Source: JBHHUI01 sp965248775 (GTDB lineage: Bacteria > Chloroflexota > Anaerolineae > Anaerolineales > JBHHUI01). Taken from it: a stretch of DNA of 64,000 nt. The translations under genes were made by a program, and so were the position numbers. The stretch spans positions 1,054,001 through 1,118,000 of the forward strand of contig OZ252150.1 in NCBI GenBank assembly GCA_965248775.1. The letters run 5' to 3'. Of the stretch, positions 17,556 through 26,290 are shown one piece after another (positions within the stretch are counted from its first letter, which is position 1; the number at the start of each line of letters is the position of its first letter). The notes under the pieces are model-generated. The model saw only the letters and a list, made by a program, of their open reading frames with translations. It was not told where the DNA came from and made no database searches.

Positions 17556-18248
17556 TCAGGGTACCTGATCAATCTGCTCGATCTGTTCGGACGAAAGAGT
17601 TTCGCCTTTGGGTTGCTTGCGGAGAAAAGCATTCAACCGTTTTGCCTTAACGGTAGGAATGGGCACACCATTTAAACCTTGCATGTCAATCTTGGGATTC
17701 GTGAATACGATAACGCTTTTCACGGGTGGTGCTGCCTCTCCGAATTCTTTCTCGAGAAAACGCGTCAGTTTCCGGGCTTCGCCCTCAGCCTCGATGATTG
17801 GACTCCCCAACCCTTCCTGCCCGAAAAGATTTCTAAATATGCTGCCGCCCCGATGGCGGAATCGGTTTCGGCGCTCATCCCAAGTGAGGCTGCCGCCCTG
17901 AAATTTGGGGATGATCACGTATACCCCCGCCGGGCAGACCAGGGTGTAAGTCGCCGGAAGAATAAAACTGTACAGCCGGTAGCGGTCGTCCAGCCCCTTC
18001 AAAGCGTCAGAGAGTGCAGTGTCTGGTCGCGGTCGATCGGGTCGACTGACATAGCGATTGGTCAGAGAGACCGCGAAGTTCGAGAGCAGGAATCCGATAA
18101 TCAGCGTTGAGTACGGTATTATAAGCAGATCGGGGCGGCTGAACGAAACCAACAGTCCAGAAGCGAGAACAAGTAGGCCAACAGGATAGATATATTTCGC
18201 CAGACGGGCGTTGCGTTTTATTAGCTGTTCATTTGTAATGGCCTGCAT
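17556..18248 (-). CDS. membrane protein with cytoplasmic NERD-like domain (uncertain)
   Basis: About 230 residues when started at the ATG at 18248, which has a GGGGG ribosome site 5 bases upstream; the frame is open 13 codons further to 18287. Two hydrophobic helices (YIYPVGLLVLASGLLVSF and IIPYSTLIIGFLLSNFAVSL) are followed by a soluble domain with GVYVIIPKFQGGSLTWDE, LGSPIIEAEGEARKLTRFL and VKSVIVFTNPKID. This pattern resembles the nuclease-related (NERD) fold without clear catalytic residues. No firm function. It sits 52 bp upstream of the GT39 gene. Confidence 0.65.
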   Translation of the reverse strand: MQAITNEQLIKRNARLAKYIYPVGLLVLASGLLVSFSRPDLLIIPYSTLIIGFLLSNFAVSLTNRYVSRPDRPRPDTALSDALKGLDDRYRLYSFILPATYTLVCPAGVYVIIPKFQGGSLTWDERRNRFRHRGGSIFRNLFGQEGLGSPIIEAEGEARKLTRFLEKEFGEAAPPVKSVIVFTNPKIDMQGLNGVPIPTVKAKRLNAFLRKQPKGETLSSEQIEQIDQVP

Positions 18249-18410
18249 ATTTATCCCCCAATTGCTGATAGAGGTAAGAGTTGTCACCGCACACTACGAT
18301 TATTAATGCACAGATATAAGCGAATTTTACAGAAATAATCTCTTCGGTAATTTGATCTTCCCTAAAAGGAAGATTGAGTTGTTTTCTTTGAAATCTGTGT
18401 ATTTATCAAT

Positions 18411-19673
18411 TTATCGGGAATTGAATTCGCTAAGCACGAGGCATGCGTTCTGGCCTCCAAGCCCGAAAGAATTGGAGAGTGTTATTTTCACCCGGTGTTC
18501 CTGCGCAGTGTTCGGTACAAAATTAAGATCACATTCTGGATCGGGCTCATCCAGATTGCGCGTGGGATGCACAACACCAGTCTGGATGGCCATGATACAG
18601 GCCAGCGCTTCGAGCGTGCCGGAGGCGCCCATCGGATGACCGATCATGCTCTTGGTAGAAGAAACCGGAATCTCGTAAGCGAGCTCTCCGAAAAGCATTT
18701 TGATCGCTTTGGTCTCCAAAGGATCGTTGATGGGTGTACTCGAGCCATGCGCGTTGATGTAATCCACATCCTCGAAATTGACAGCGGCATCTTCCAATGC
18801 CCACTTCATCGCCCGAATTGCCCCGGCCGCATCAGGATCGGGTTGCGCAACATGGAACGCATCTGATGACGAGGCGTGCCCGAGCACTTCGGCGTAAATG
18901 GTCGCGCGGCGCGCGAGGGCGTGTTCGAGCCGCTCAAGCACGACAACACCAGATCCTTCGGAGAATACAAAACCTTCGCGATCTATATCAAAGGGACGGG
19001 AGGCCTTCTCTGGGGCGTCATTGTAATGGATTGGTAACGCCCGCATCCCCCCAAAGCCTGCCATTGCGAAATCGCGAATGGTTGCCTCAGTGCCACCTGC
19101 CAAAACGATATCTGCCACACCCCGCCGAATGAATTCCGAGCCTTCACCAATCACCTGTGTGCCGGTTGCACAGGCGGTAGCGATGGTTGACGTCGGACCG
19201 AGTGTCTGGAATTCGCGGCTGACGACGTAGGCCGACATATTCGGAATGCTGGCAGTAATAGCGAACGGCTTTGCACGCGCTGCCCCGCGTCCCCGGAAAT
19301 CTTGCATGCCGTAGTCCGCTTCGTCGAGGCCCCCGATCGCCGTGCCGAACAGCACTCCGAGTCGTTCCCGATTCAGTTTTGCGTCGTTTAGACCGGCATT
19401 CTGCCAGGCCTCCATTGCAGCTGCGATGGAAAACTGGGAGCTGCGCGCCATGCGGCGTGCTTCTTTGCCGTCGATGTAATTTGTCGGATCAAAGTTGGGC
19501 ACCTCGCCGGCGATCTGGCATTCGTAAGGGGAGGCGTCAAACTGAGTGATGCGCGTGATACCGTTGCGGCCTTCCACTAATCCTTCCCAAAAAGCAGGGC
19601 GTGTCACGCCAAGTGGCGTGATTGCCCCCATACCGGTAATCACGACGCGCGGGCGTCCATTACTACTCCTCAT
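18411..19673 (-). CDS. fabF: beta-ketoacyl-ACP synthase II
   Basis: A 420-residue elongating condensing enzyme of fatty acid synthesis (malonyl-ACP plus acyl-ACP). The thiolase fold shows the nucleophile Cys in ATACATGTQ, the two catalytic His in NAHGSSTPIND and SMIGHPMGASGTLEA, and the usual opening VVITGMGAITPLG. The start is the ATG at 19673, which overlaps the plsX stop as ATGA; the frame extends upstream without coding sense. Coupling to plsX suggests one lipid-synthesis operon. The acyl carrier protein and fabD are not in the window. Confidence 0.95.
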   Translation of the reverse strand: MRSSNGRPRVVITGMGAITPLGVTRPAFWEGLVEGRNGITRITQFDASPYECQIAGEVPNFDPTNYIDGKEARRMARSSQFSIAAAMEAWQNAGLNDAKLNRERLGVLFGTAIGGLDEADYGMQDFRGRGAARAKPFAITASIPNMSAYVVSREFQTLGPTSTIATACATGTQVIGEGSEFIRRGVADIVLAGGTEATIRDFAMAGFGGMRALPIHYNDAPEKASRPFDIDREGFVFSEGSGVVVLERLEHALARRATIYAEVLGHASSSDAFHVAQPDPDAAGAIRAMKWALEDAAVNFEDVDYINAHGSSTPINDPLETKAIKMLFGELAYEIPVSSTKSMIGHPMGASGTLEALACIMAIQTGVVHPTRNLDEPDPECDLNFVPNTAQEHRVKITLSNSFGLGGQNACLVLSEFNSR

Positions 19674-20701
19674 GCTGGGGCCACTTCCGTCTGCTTGGGT
19701 TTCGCAAGCTTTTGCGAGAGCACATTTCGGATTTCTCCGAGGACGTTCTGCTCCACAGCCCGACTCGCGACACCAATTGCACTGCGCATTGCCCATGCAT
19801 TCGAGCGTCCGTGACCAACGATGACAATTCCATTTACGCCGAGCAACGGCACGCCGCCGTACTCCATCGGATCCATTCGTTTCTGTGCGGCCTTAAGTGC
19901 ACTACGGGCCAGCGCGCCGCCGGCAAGGGCGAACGGGTTGGACCTGAATGCGGATTTCATCAGTCCACCAACCAAGGATGCGGCGGATTCGGCTGATTTG
20001 AGCAAAATGTTTCCTGTATAACCATCGGTTACAACAACATCAGCTTTACCGGCGAAAAAAGCCTGCGGTTCGATATTACCAACAAAATTTATCGGGAGAT
20101 CGCCCATAAGTGGAAACACTTCTCGCACCAAAGCGTTGCCCTTGCCATCTTCCTCGCCATTCGCGAGCAGACCGACATCTGGGTTGGCAATTCCGAGTGC
20201 TTTTTCTGCGTAGACGCTGCCCATCACACCAAACTGCAATAGATATTCGGGTTTGCAGTCGGCATTTGCTCCGATGTCGAGCAGGATGGTGCTGCCGATC
20301 TCGGTGGGTAGCCTCCCAGTGAGGGCCGGACGTTTCGCACCGGGGATGCGTTTCAGTATGAAAAGCGCATTTGTCAGTGCCGCCCCCGTATTGCCCATTG
20401 TTACAAATGCTTGCGCCTCTCCATCCCGCACGAGCTGTAGTCCACGCGCCATGGAGTTATCCGATTTTCGCCGAGAGGCGAAGGCCGGTTTTTCGTCCAT
20501 TGCGAAATGTTCTGGGGCATGAACAACAGTTATTTTCTCGCGCAACTCAGTGTCAAGTTTGTCCGCCAGTAATGGTTGTAGCAAAGATTCGTCACCGGTC
20601 AGGACGACCTCACAGCCGAACTCGCGGGCAGCGAGTATAGCGCCTTCGATTTCTGGGTTTGGGTAATTGTCACTACCCATGCCATCGAGCGCAATTCGCA
20701 A
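19670..20701 (-). CDS. plsX: phosphate acyltransferase PlsX
   Basis: A 343-residue peripheral membrane enzyme making acyl-phosphate from acyl-ACP for phosphatidic acid synthesis. The family start MRIALDGMGSDNYPNPE, the internal MGNTGAALTNALFIL and LLDIGANADCKPEYLLQFG, and VTDGYTGNILLKSAE are all present, and the length is normal. It overlaps fabF by four bases. The start has no strong ribosome site in view. Confidence 0.95.
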   Translation of the reverse strand: MRIALDGMGSDNYPNPEIEGAILAAREFGCEVVLTGDESLLQPLLADKLDTELREKITVVHAPEHFAMDEKPAFASRRKSDNSMARGLQLVRDGEAQAFVTMGNTGAALTNALFILKRIPGAKRPALTGRLPTEIGSTILLDIGANADCKPEYLLQFGVMGSVYAEKALGIANPDVGLLANGEEDGKGNALVREVFPLMGDLPINFVGNIEPQAFFAGKADVVVTDGYTGNILLKSAESAASLVGGLMKSAFRSNPFALAGGALARSALKAAQKRMDPMEYGGVPLLGVNGIVIVGHGRSNAWAMRSAIGVASRAVEQNVLGEIRNVLSQKLAKPKQTEVAPA

Positions 20702-20823
20702 GGGGCTCTCCGAGATTAGGATTTGATTCGAACGAGTCTATCGTCCGAATCACAACAGATTTGTGATTATACCGGAAAATAAGACTGGATAACGATGCAG
20801 GTGCGTTACTGGGATGGGGGCGA

Positions 20824-21477
20824 TCAGTTCGTGGTGAAGGGACCTTCTTCAGTACGCGGCCGATCAAGCATCGCGGCCAGAAGTGCAACTTCGCGACGAT
20901 AAACATGTCTCAGTTCAAGAAGAAGATTGTTGGCCGTTTTTATTTCGAGAAGTTGTTGCTTCATGCGCGGGGGCATTTGCAGCAGGATCGCACCAAGGAA
21001 TGCCAGAGCTACCGGGTCTTCTGGGAGAAGCTGGCTGTCAATTTCAAACTCGCCCGCATTGGAGAGAATATCAAGATAACGATCTACCCATGGTCTTAAT
21101 GCCTTGCCTTTACCCACGAGATTTTGATCGGCTGCGGATTGTAATGGATAGGTCGTTACCTTTCCTACCAGATAAGGCTCGTCCTGCTTGATACTCATGA
21201 TCCGAAATCTCTCTTTTCCCATCGCGTTGATATTCATGCGGCCCTGTTCTAATTTTTCCGAGCCTATGATTTCTGCGGTACAACCAACGGGATATGTGTC
21301 GGCCAGTGGTCCGAGCGCCTCCTCTCCACGTTGAATTAGAACTATGCCAAAGGGCTGGCGAGAACTCAGACAGGCACCGATCATCTCGATGTAGCGTTCT
21401 TCAAAAATGTGCAGCGCTACAGGCATCCCAGGAAAAAGGACCGTATTAAGCGGAAAAAGGGGGAGTTCAAACATCAT
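20824..21477 (-). CDS. LON N-terminal (substrate-binding) domain protein
   Basis: A 217-residue stand-alone PUA-like LON substrate-binding domain (MFELPLFPLNTVLFPGMPVALHIFEERY, then RQPFGIVLIQRG, VGCTAEI, GKERFRI). It lacks the ATPase and protease parts of Lon. Such small proteins are common and are thought to bind peptides or proteins, with no fixed function known. A helical C-terminal third (QMPPRMKQQLLEIKTANNLL) matches the family. The gene is 122 bp upstream of plsX on the same strand. Confidence 0.88.
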   Translation of the reverse strand: MMFELPLFPLNTVLFPGMPVALHIFEERYIEMIGACLSSRQPFGIVLIQRGEEALGPLADTYPVGCTAEIIGSEKLEQGRMNINAMGKERFRIMSIKQDEPYLVGKVTTYPLQSAADQNLVGKGKALRPWVDRYLDILSNAGEFEIDSQLLPEDPVALAFLGAILLQMPPRMKQQLLEIKTANNLLLELRHVYRREVALLAAMLDRPRTEEGPFTTN

Positions 21478-21480
21478 TGA

Positions 21481-21508
21481 TTGACAGGCCTTCGCCCACT
21501 GCTATAAT
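21481..21508 (+). promoter_or_regulatory. sigma-70-type promoter for tRNA region
   Basis: A perfect -35 box TTGACA (21481-21486) and a perfect -10 box TATAAT (21503-21508) are separated by 16 bp. It faces the tRNA-Leu gene about 110 bp downstream and diverges from the LON-domain gene. It is the best promoter match in the window. Confidence 0.8.
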
Positions 21509-21528
21509 ACTCGCCGGCTTAAAAAGTC

Positions 21529-21605
21529 GGAGATGCGTCCATAATTGGCTTGGCATTGAAAGCCTGTGCCCCCTTGGGCGGGTTGGTTCGAGTTCACTCG
21601 AAAAA
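21529..21605 (+). pseudogene. tRNA-like remnant upstream of tRNA-Leu
   Basis: The stretch has tRNA hallmarks: D-loop-like ATAATTGGC, an anticodon-like hairpin GGC-ATTGAAA-GCC, a long variable arm GCCCCCTTGGGC and a T-loop-like GGTTCGAGT. The T stem does not pair and the acceptor stem is poor. It aligns loosely with the following tRNA-Leu, with about 5 bases missing in the anticodon region. I read it as a decayed class II tRNA (Leu or Ser type), but it may be chance. Confidence 0.3.
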
Positions 21606-21620
21606 CAGATACTCCTTCAC

Positions 21621-21703
21621 GCGCTTGTGGCGGAATTGGCATACGCAGCAGGTTGAGGGCCTGTGTCCTTTTGGACGTGAGAGTTCGAGTCTCTCCAAGC
21701 GCA
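21621..21703 (+). tRNA. tRNA-Leu (anticodon GAG)
   Basis: 83-nt class II tRNA: acceptor stem GCGCTTG/CAAGCGC with discriminator A, D arm with GGAATTGGCATACGC, anticodon stem GCAGG/CCTGT with loop TTGAGGG (anticodon GAG), variable arm TGTCCTTTTGGACG, and T arm GAGAG-TTCGAGT-CTCTC. CCA is not encoded. It decodes CUC/CUU codons and is driven by the promoter at 21481. Confidence 0.93.
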
Positions 21704-22289
21704 CTCAGATTTCAGTTCAGCTTCCATGCTGGACTGTTTGATTATACTAACCATTGCTCCTGTTGGCATCTGCCCTGATTTGCACTCAGGTCGCAGCGTG
21801 GTAGCCACTCAGGGGATATGCAACCCGCTTAGACAATTAATTTATACAAACTGCCGGCCAGATAGCAATGGCTCGTTATATCGGCTCGAATATGCGCCCA
21901 TATAATACGCCATTGGTTCATTATCGGCATATTCCAGAAGATCACGCGGAGGGAGATGGAGATTCCAACTCTGAACATACTGCTGGATGTATTGCCCATT
22001 ATGAAACCGATACCGGTTTACCTGAATGCGCTGGGCAGGTCGCGCAGATTTACTATGAAGGTGTAATGCTGTTAGAGTGAGGATGCTGCTGTGCATGAAG
22101 CAGAAACGCCCATCATACAAACGATATGGGCGTTTCTGGACCTGCCCTTGTACCCCAATTTCGGCAAAAAAGGGGACGGGGAAATAGACAGGGCAGGGGG
22201 GATGAATTTAGTGTACCAAAATTCAATATGCCCGATATAAATTTTACGTAAATATTGTATAAAGGGGGGTTGTCTATCGTAATGTAAGG
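21704..22289. other. gene-free stretch after tRNA-Leu
   Basis: About 590 bp. Short open frames on both strands (21842-22120) show no recognisable protein. It holds the perfect inverted repeat described separately, G-rich runs (22165-22200) and an A/T-rich end (22215-22270), which is a plausible 3' region for the converging SGNH gene. Confidence 0.5.
22101..22138. terminator. perfect 13-bp hairpin
   Basis: CAGAAACGCCCAT (22101-22113) and ATGGGCGTTTCTG (22126-22138) are perfectly complementary around a 12-base loop. There is no clear U tract on either strand, so it may be a factor-assisted terminator of the tRNA transcript or another regulatory hairpin. Confidence 0.4.
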
Positions 22290-23579
22290 TTACTGATCGA
22301 TCAGCGGTTGGATTGTTTCAAATACAATACGGGCAGCTTTATCATGTCCGTCATTATTCCAATGGGCTAGAGTTTGGTGCTCGACATAATCTTCGATTGT
22401 GATGTCATCCAGCATATCGATAATCTTTAAGTTGAGATCATCAAACATCTGGGTGGTAGTCGAATAATCCATGACGACGCCAAATTTATACCAGTTTCGC
22501 CCATCGATGTGTTGTATATCCGGGATTAGCAAGACATACAGCGGTATATCATTTGCTTCGGTATAAGTCATAATATCGGTTAAATGCTGCCGGGTCCGGT
22601 ATATGGCTCGTTGTTGCAACAGAATATCCAGTTCTTTTGGAGTGCGATATCTGCTCCTAAGAGTGTCAATTCCCTGCCACGCAATTGATCCCACACGCGT
22701 AGAGCGTATGATGAGTTCTACGCTGCTTGCATCAAGCGCCGGCTGCCCTTGTGTCTTACGGTAAAGATCAAGCGAGGAGAGCCTGTTAATCTCACCTGTT
22801 TGGTTGACAGCATACTGCTTGACGAGCGTTTCATTTAGATATATCCACTTGTCCAACGGGTACAAATTATCGTCAAAATCGTTGCCCAAGTAAAAACCTA
22901 TCAAGATAATGTCGGGCTGCATAATAGGAGCGTAGGTTTCGAGCAAGCGCAGAGACTGTTCTGTTCCGGAGCCTGGCATTCCTGTATTCCATACTGCGGC
23001 CACTGTCTCTTCCTGCAGCAGATCCTCGAGCTGATCGATCCAGCCGTTTCCCACGTCGGCGTTCATGCCAAATGTAAATGAGTCACCTAGTGCCAGTACT
23101 TTGAGAGCATCTTCAGGAAGTGCGTCCGCGGTAAACGAATCTTCATCATGGAATCCCTGGTCATTGATGATATGAAAATGCTCATGAATATTGGGAAAGT
23201 TTCCGGCGGCGGCACGGGCCTCCAGAGCTTTTCTGTCGACTCGGCATCCAAGAGAATCGCAGAACCACCAATCATCCTGGATCAGATCTATCTCTTGTAG
23301 CCCAATAATGTCTTCTTGGGAGTAATCTGACGATACTCCGAAAAAACTAAGAAGGAGTTCAAGCATGGCAAGGGTAGCAAGTATGGCGATGACAATCAGC
23401 CCTATTCGAAGTGCAATCACTCTTGCGTGCAAAGGGTATCTCCTTCTGAGATTGGCTGGATATAGATTCTGAAATTTCAGCATGCAGTATAAGCGATTCT
23501 GATATTGAGCAAGGTTAGAGTACACATGTTCCTTGATGTAGAATCTCCCGATGTCAAAATACCAATCCATTGCAGTCAC
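22290..23579 (-). CDS. SGNH/GDSL-fold hydrolase with N-terminal membrane anchor
   Basis: A 429-residue protein. After a basic N-terminus, one transmembrane helix (VIALRIGLIVIAILATLAMLELLLSFF, about 54-80) is followed by an extracytoplasmic SGNH domain: block I LALGDSFTFGM (nucleophile Ser), block II NTGMPGSGTEQ, block III IGFYLGNDF (oxyanion Asn) and a late HWNNDGHDKAA (Asp and His of the triad). Relatives include AlgJ/AlgX-type acetyltransferases and polysaccharide esterases. A start at the internal Met before LKFQNLYP is also possible. Substrate unknown. Confidence 0.8.
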   Translation of the reverse strand: MTAMDWYFDIGRFYIKEHVYSNLAQYQNRLYCMLKFQNLYPANLRRRYPLHARVIALRIGLIVIAILATLAMLELLLSFFGVSSDYSQEDIIGLQEIDLIQDDWWFCDSLGCRVDRKALEARAAAGNFPNIHEHFHIINDQGFHDEDSFTADALPEDALKVLALGDSFTFGMNADVGNGWIDQLEDLLQEETVAAVWNTGMPGSGTEQSLRLLETYAPIMQPDIILIGFYLGNDFDDNLYPLDKWIYLNETLVKQYAVNQTGEINRLSSLDLYRKTQGQPALDASSVELIIRSTRVGSIAWQGIDTLRSRYRTPKELDILLQQRAIYRTRQHLTDIMTYTEANDIPLYVLLIPDIQHIDGRNWYKFGVVMDYSTTTQMFDDLNLKIIDMLDDITIEDYVEHQTLAHWNNDGHDKAARIVFETIQPLIDQ

Positions 23580-23629
23580 TGCTGGTGTTCTCCGAATACC
23601 CTGAAGAATTGATCATTTGGATTAATTAA

Positions 23630-24103
23630 ATGGAGACGCGAAAATTCCTTCTCCCGATGCAGGTGATACTCGTCCTGGCGCTTGTCGTGGGGCTGGGCGG
23701 AGCGTGGTTTTGGACGCTCGGTCCATGCGGCACTCGTAGGGTAGCGAGGACCGCAGACCAGATGGAGCTTTACCTACAACGATATCTGGAGGGACTGCGT
23801 CTCGGCGCGGCAACTAATCCGAATGCAATGGAAGGCCCGCTGCAGCTCCTGCAGCTCATTCGTGAAGACTATGCAGACAAGATCAAACTTCCGAGGTGCA
23901 TGGCAGTGGCCCACAGGCATGTATTAGACACGATGGACATCGGTACTGCAGCACTGGCACGTTATGCGCGGGTCGGCCCGGACCAAGGCACCGAAGCACT
24001 ATTCGACGAGGCAGATCGCGTATTTGGCCTTGCAATAAAAGAGATTCTTGCAGTCGAAGCTTGCGCGCCGTTCTGCAGGGAGGGTACCGTCGTTGATTCG
24101 TGA
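23630..24103 (+). CDS. small membrane-anchored protein of unknown function
   Basis: 157 residues with a single N-terminal hydrophobic helix (about 9-28, MQVILVLALVVGLGGAWFW) and a mainly helical exported domain with six Cys (including CGTR, PRCMA, EACAPFC). I do not recognise the family. It is divergent from the SGNH gene and is followed within 100 bp by an IS element. Confidence 0.55.
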   Translation: METRKFLLPMQVILVLALVVGLGGAWFWTLGPCGTRRVARTADQMELYLQRYLEGLRLGAATNPNAMEGPLQLLQLIREDYADKIKLPRCMAVAHRHVLDTMDIGTAALARYARVGPDQGTEALFDEADRVFGLAIKEILAVEACAPFCREGTVVDS

Positions 24104-24201
24104 TCCGTCCGCCTCGCCCTTTCTTTAGCAAATAAAAATCCCGTCCGTTGTGAATATATATGAGGACGTATCAATTGAACATTAAAACCCTTTATTTGGA
24201 A

Positions 24202-25646
24202 CAATACCTTCGCCAATTAGGGCGAATAAATGGGCACAGGAACAGGGTGAATACTTCCCAGCGAGGCGATATTACTAAAGAGCTGCTCCAATAAAATGGG
24301 TTCAGGTTTTTGCGGAAGCATTTTAATCGTCTCTTCGAAGTAACGAGCGGCGCGATAGTACGCTTTCAGGTCCAGGACGCTGCCGTGCGGGTTGGTTTGC
24401 CGAAACTCACGTAATAGGACGTGCGCGACGTTGACCATGAACAGTGACAGGTTGAGGGCATTGGTGAGTGGGGTCTGCTTGACATTCATGCAGTCTTCCA
24501 AACCCCAGTGTTGTTTAGCGTCTCTGAAGTTGAATTCGATTTGAAATCTCAGGCTGTAAAAGTCGATGAGTTTGTCAGCCGCGAGTGCGAGGTCGCTACT
24601 GAATAGATTAACGCTGGCAAAGGTGCCGGTCTTGAGATTGGTTTTGGTGAGGATGACTAAGTTGAGCGGTTGGGCGAAATCACGATGCAGCAGTTCCGCT
24701 TGATAGATACACGTCTCGAGCGCGCCGTCGCGGGTCGTGTCCACCAGAAATTGCTCTGGGAGATTGCGATAGTCCACCCGGTCCCCGTATTTGCGCGGTC
24801 GTCCGCGCCCGCTGTTCGGGCCGTCATACGGGAAGTACAGGGCTGCATGGTGGCGCAACTTGGAGACGAGATGCAGGCCGCACTGGCACCCCATTTGGAG
24901 CGCATTGTTGTTACCAAAGTGGCCATCCAGCGCCAGATAGGTAATCGAGAGCGTGCCTGCGCTCAATGCCAGCTGTTTTTGCACCATGGTCCTGATGCGT
25001 TGCAACTCGGGCGTGAAGGTCACCTGGGTTTTGTCCCGGTTTTTGCTCCCCTTCGGGCGTCCGCGCTTGACCGGCACCGTCGCCACTTTCTTGCCAGTGC
25101 GCGCTTTTCGCTTGCGGGTGCGAGCACGCGCGGCCGCTTTCTCAGCCTCTGTACGCACCACCTGCTCGACCCGGACGGGGTGCGAACGGCGCGCTTGGAC
25201 GTCAACCAGAGACAGGGCAAAGATGGCAATGCTCGGCACTGGCCGACCCACCAAACTGGAGAAGAAGCGGTCCAGCCCATGAGTGTGCTTACCCGCTTTC
25301 GTGATCACGCTTTCATCACCCACCAGAATGTACTCGCTGCCAGGCCGCTCCAGGTGCGCCCAGTCCATCCGTTCCGCAAACAACCGTTGTACCGTCCGGT
25401 AACTTCCGCCCTTGCTGGTCCAACGCGAGAGGCCCAACATTGTTACCCGTCCCGTCATGGCCAACATGCCGATCATCACCCGGCTCAGCCGGCGCAGATT
25501 GGTGTTCGTCAGTGTGGGAGTGCAGCATCGTAAAAGTGCTAGAATGTCCACCACGGGCTTCCTGTAGCTTTTGAGTTGATGTCGTTGCAGACCGCAACTC
25601 TACTACACGAAGCCCTTTCATTTACTCATTTTTGGCGAAGGTATTG
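24202..25646 (-). mobile_element. IS4-type insertion sequence with 6-bp target duplication
   Basis: The 15-bp ends CAATACCTTCGCCAA (24202-24216) and their exact inverse (25632-25646) bound a 1445-bp element. Direct repeats TTGGAA flank it (24196-24201 and 25647-25652). It carries one intact transposase. The right end lies 27 bp from the rmlC start, so the insertion probably separated rmlC from its own promoter. Confidence 0.9.
24217..25554 (-). CDS. IS4-type DDE transposase
   Basis: A 445-residue intact transposase. It has ILVGDESVITKAGKHTHGLD (first catalytic Asp), a basic linker KRGRPKGSKNRDKTQ, YLALDGHFGNNNAL (second Asp) and YSLRFQIEFNFRDAKQHWG (the Y-R-E signature with the Glu). The C-terminus is helical. 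No frame lesion, so the element may be active. Confidence 0.9.
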   Translation of the reverse strand: MVDILALLRCCTPTLTNTNLRRLSRVMIGMLAMTGRVTMLGLSRWTSKGGSYRTVQRLFAERMDWAHLERPGSEYILVGDESVITKAGKHTHGLDRFFSSLVGRPVPSIAIFALSLVDVQARRSHPVRVEQVVRTEAEKAAARARTRKRKARTGKKVATVPVKRGRPKGSKNRDKTQVTFTPELQRIRTMVQKQLALSAGTLSITYLALDGHFGNNNALQMGCQCGLHLVSKLRHHAALYFPYDGPNSGRGRPRKYGDRVDYRNLPEQFLVDTTRDGALETCIYQAELLHRDFAQPLNLVILTKTNLKTGTFASVNLFSSDLALAADKLIDFYSLRFQIEFNFRDAKQHWGLEDCMNVKQTPLTNALNLSLFMVNVAHVLLREFRQTNPHGSVLDLKAYYRAARYFEETIKMLPQKPEPILLEQLFSNIASLGSIHPVPVPIYSP

Positions 25647-25673
25647 TTGGAACGATTAATGTAAAATCGCACG

Positions 25674-26219
25674 ATGCCGAAATACGAGTCCAGTACAGTC
25701 ATTGATGGTGTCATCCGTGTGTATCTGCGAAGTTTTCCGGATGCACGCGGTCGATTCACAGAGACATTTCGCTCCGAATGGTTTCCCAATACGGATTGGA
25801 GCCGTGTCCAGATGAATCGTTCGGATTCCGAGGCAGGAGTGCTACGCGGACTGCACTATCACTTCCACCAGGTTGACTTCTGGTACGTGCAACGTGGAAC
25901 GATCCGGGTCGGACTCGCCGACCTGCGTCCTGCCTCACCGACTTATAAATCTGTTGAAGTATTTGATATGGGTGAGACTGCCGAGGGGCATTTCGGCCTT
26001 TTCATTCCGGTGGGTGTAGCGCACGGCTTGTACACCCTGACCGACGTCACACTCACTTACGTGGTGAACAATTATTACGATGGGGTCGATGAACTAGGCG
26101 TTGCCTGGGATGACCCGGAACTAAATGTGCCCTGGGGCGTGGACGCTCCTTCGATTTCGGCACGCGATAAAGAGCTGCCGCGCTTCGCAGAAATAACAGC
26201 AGACAAGCGTCCGATTTGA
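25674..26219 (+). CDS. rfbC: dTDP-4-dehydrorhamnose 3,5-epimerase-like protein
   Basis: A 181-residue cupin-fold sugar nucleotide epimerase of the RmlC family. The family motifs are FPDARGRFTETFR, QMNRSDSEAGVLRGLHYHF (catalytic His region), KSVEVFDMGET, FIPVGVAHGLYTL and the active-site Tyr region YVVNNYYDGVDELGVAWDDPEL. It lacks rfbA/B/D neighbours, so its substrate could be another dTDP-keto sugar. The start lies just after an IS right end with no clear ribosome site. Confidence 0.85.
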   Translation: MPKYESSTVIDGVIRVYLRSFPDARGRFTETFRSEWFPNTDWSRVQMNRSDSEAGVLRGLHYHFHQVDFWYVQRGTIRVGLADLRPASPTYKSVEVFDMGETAEGHFGLFIPVGVAHGLYTLTDVTLTYVVNNYYDGVDELGVAWDDPELNVPWGVDAPSISARDKELPRFAEITADKRPI

Positions 26220-26242
26220 AACATACATAGCATGTATTAAAC

Positions 26243-26270
26243 AAAAAGACCGCCCGAAGGCGACCTTTTC
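26243..26270. terminator. rho-independent-type hairpin between rmlC-like gene and membrane gene
   Basis: AAAAAGACCGCC, a CGAA loop and GGCGACCTTTTC form a stem with two mismatches, with T-rich flanks on both strands. It sits between two converging genes and could serve both. Confidence 0.55.
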
Positions 26271-26290
26271 TTCTGCCGATTCTGCTGTGT

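Noticed and set aside
24670..25533. Long plus-strand open frame in the IS4-type element
   Set aside because: It is antisense to the clear transposase gene and has no recognisable protein features.
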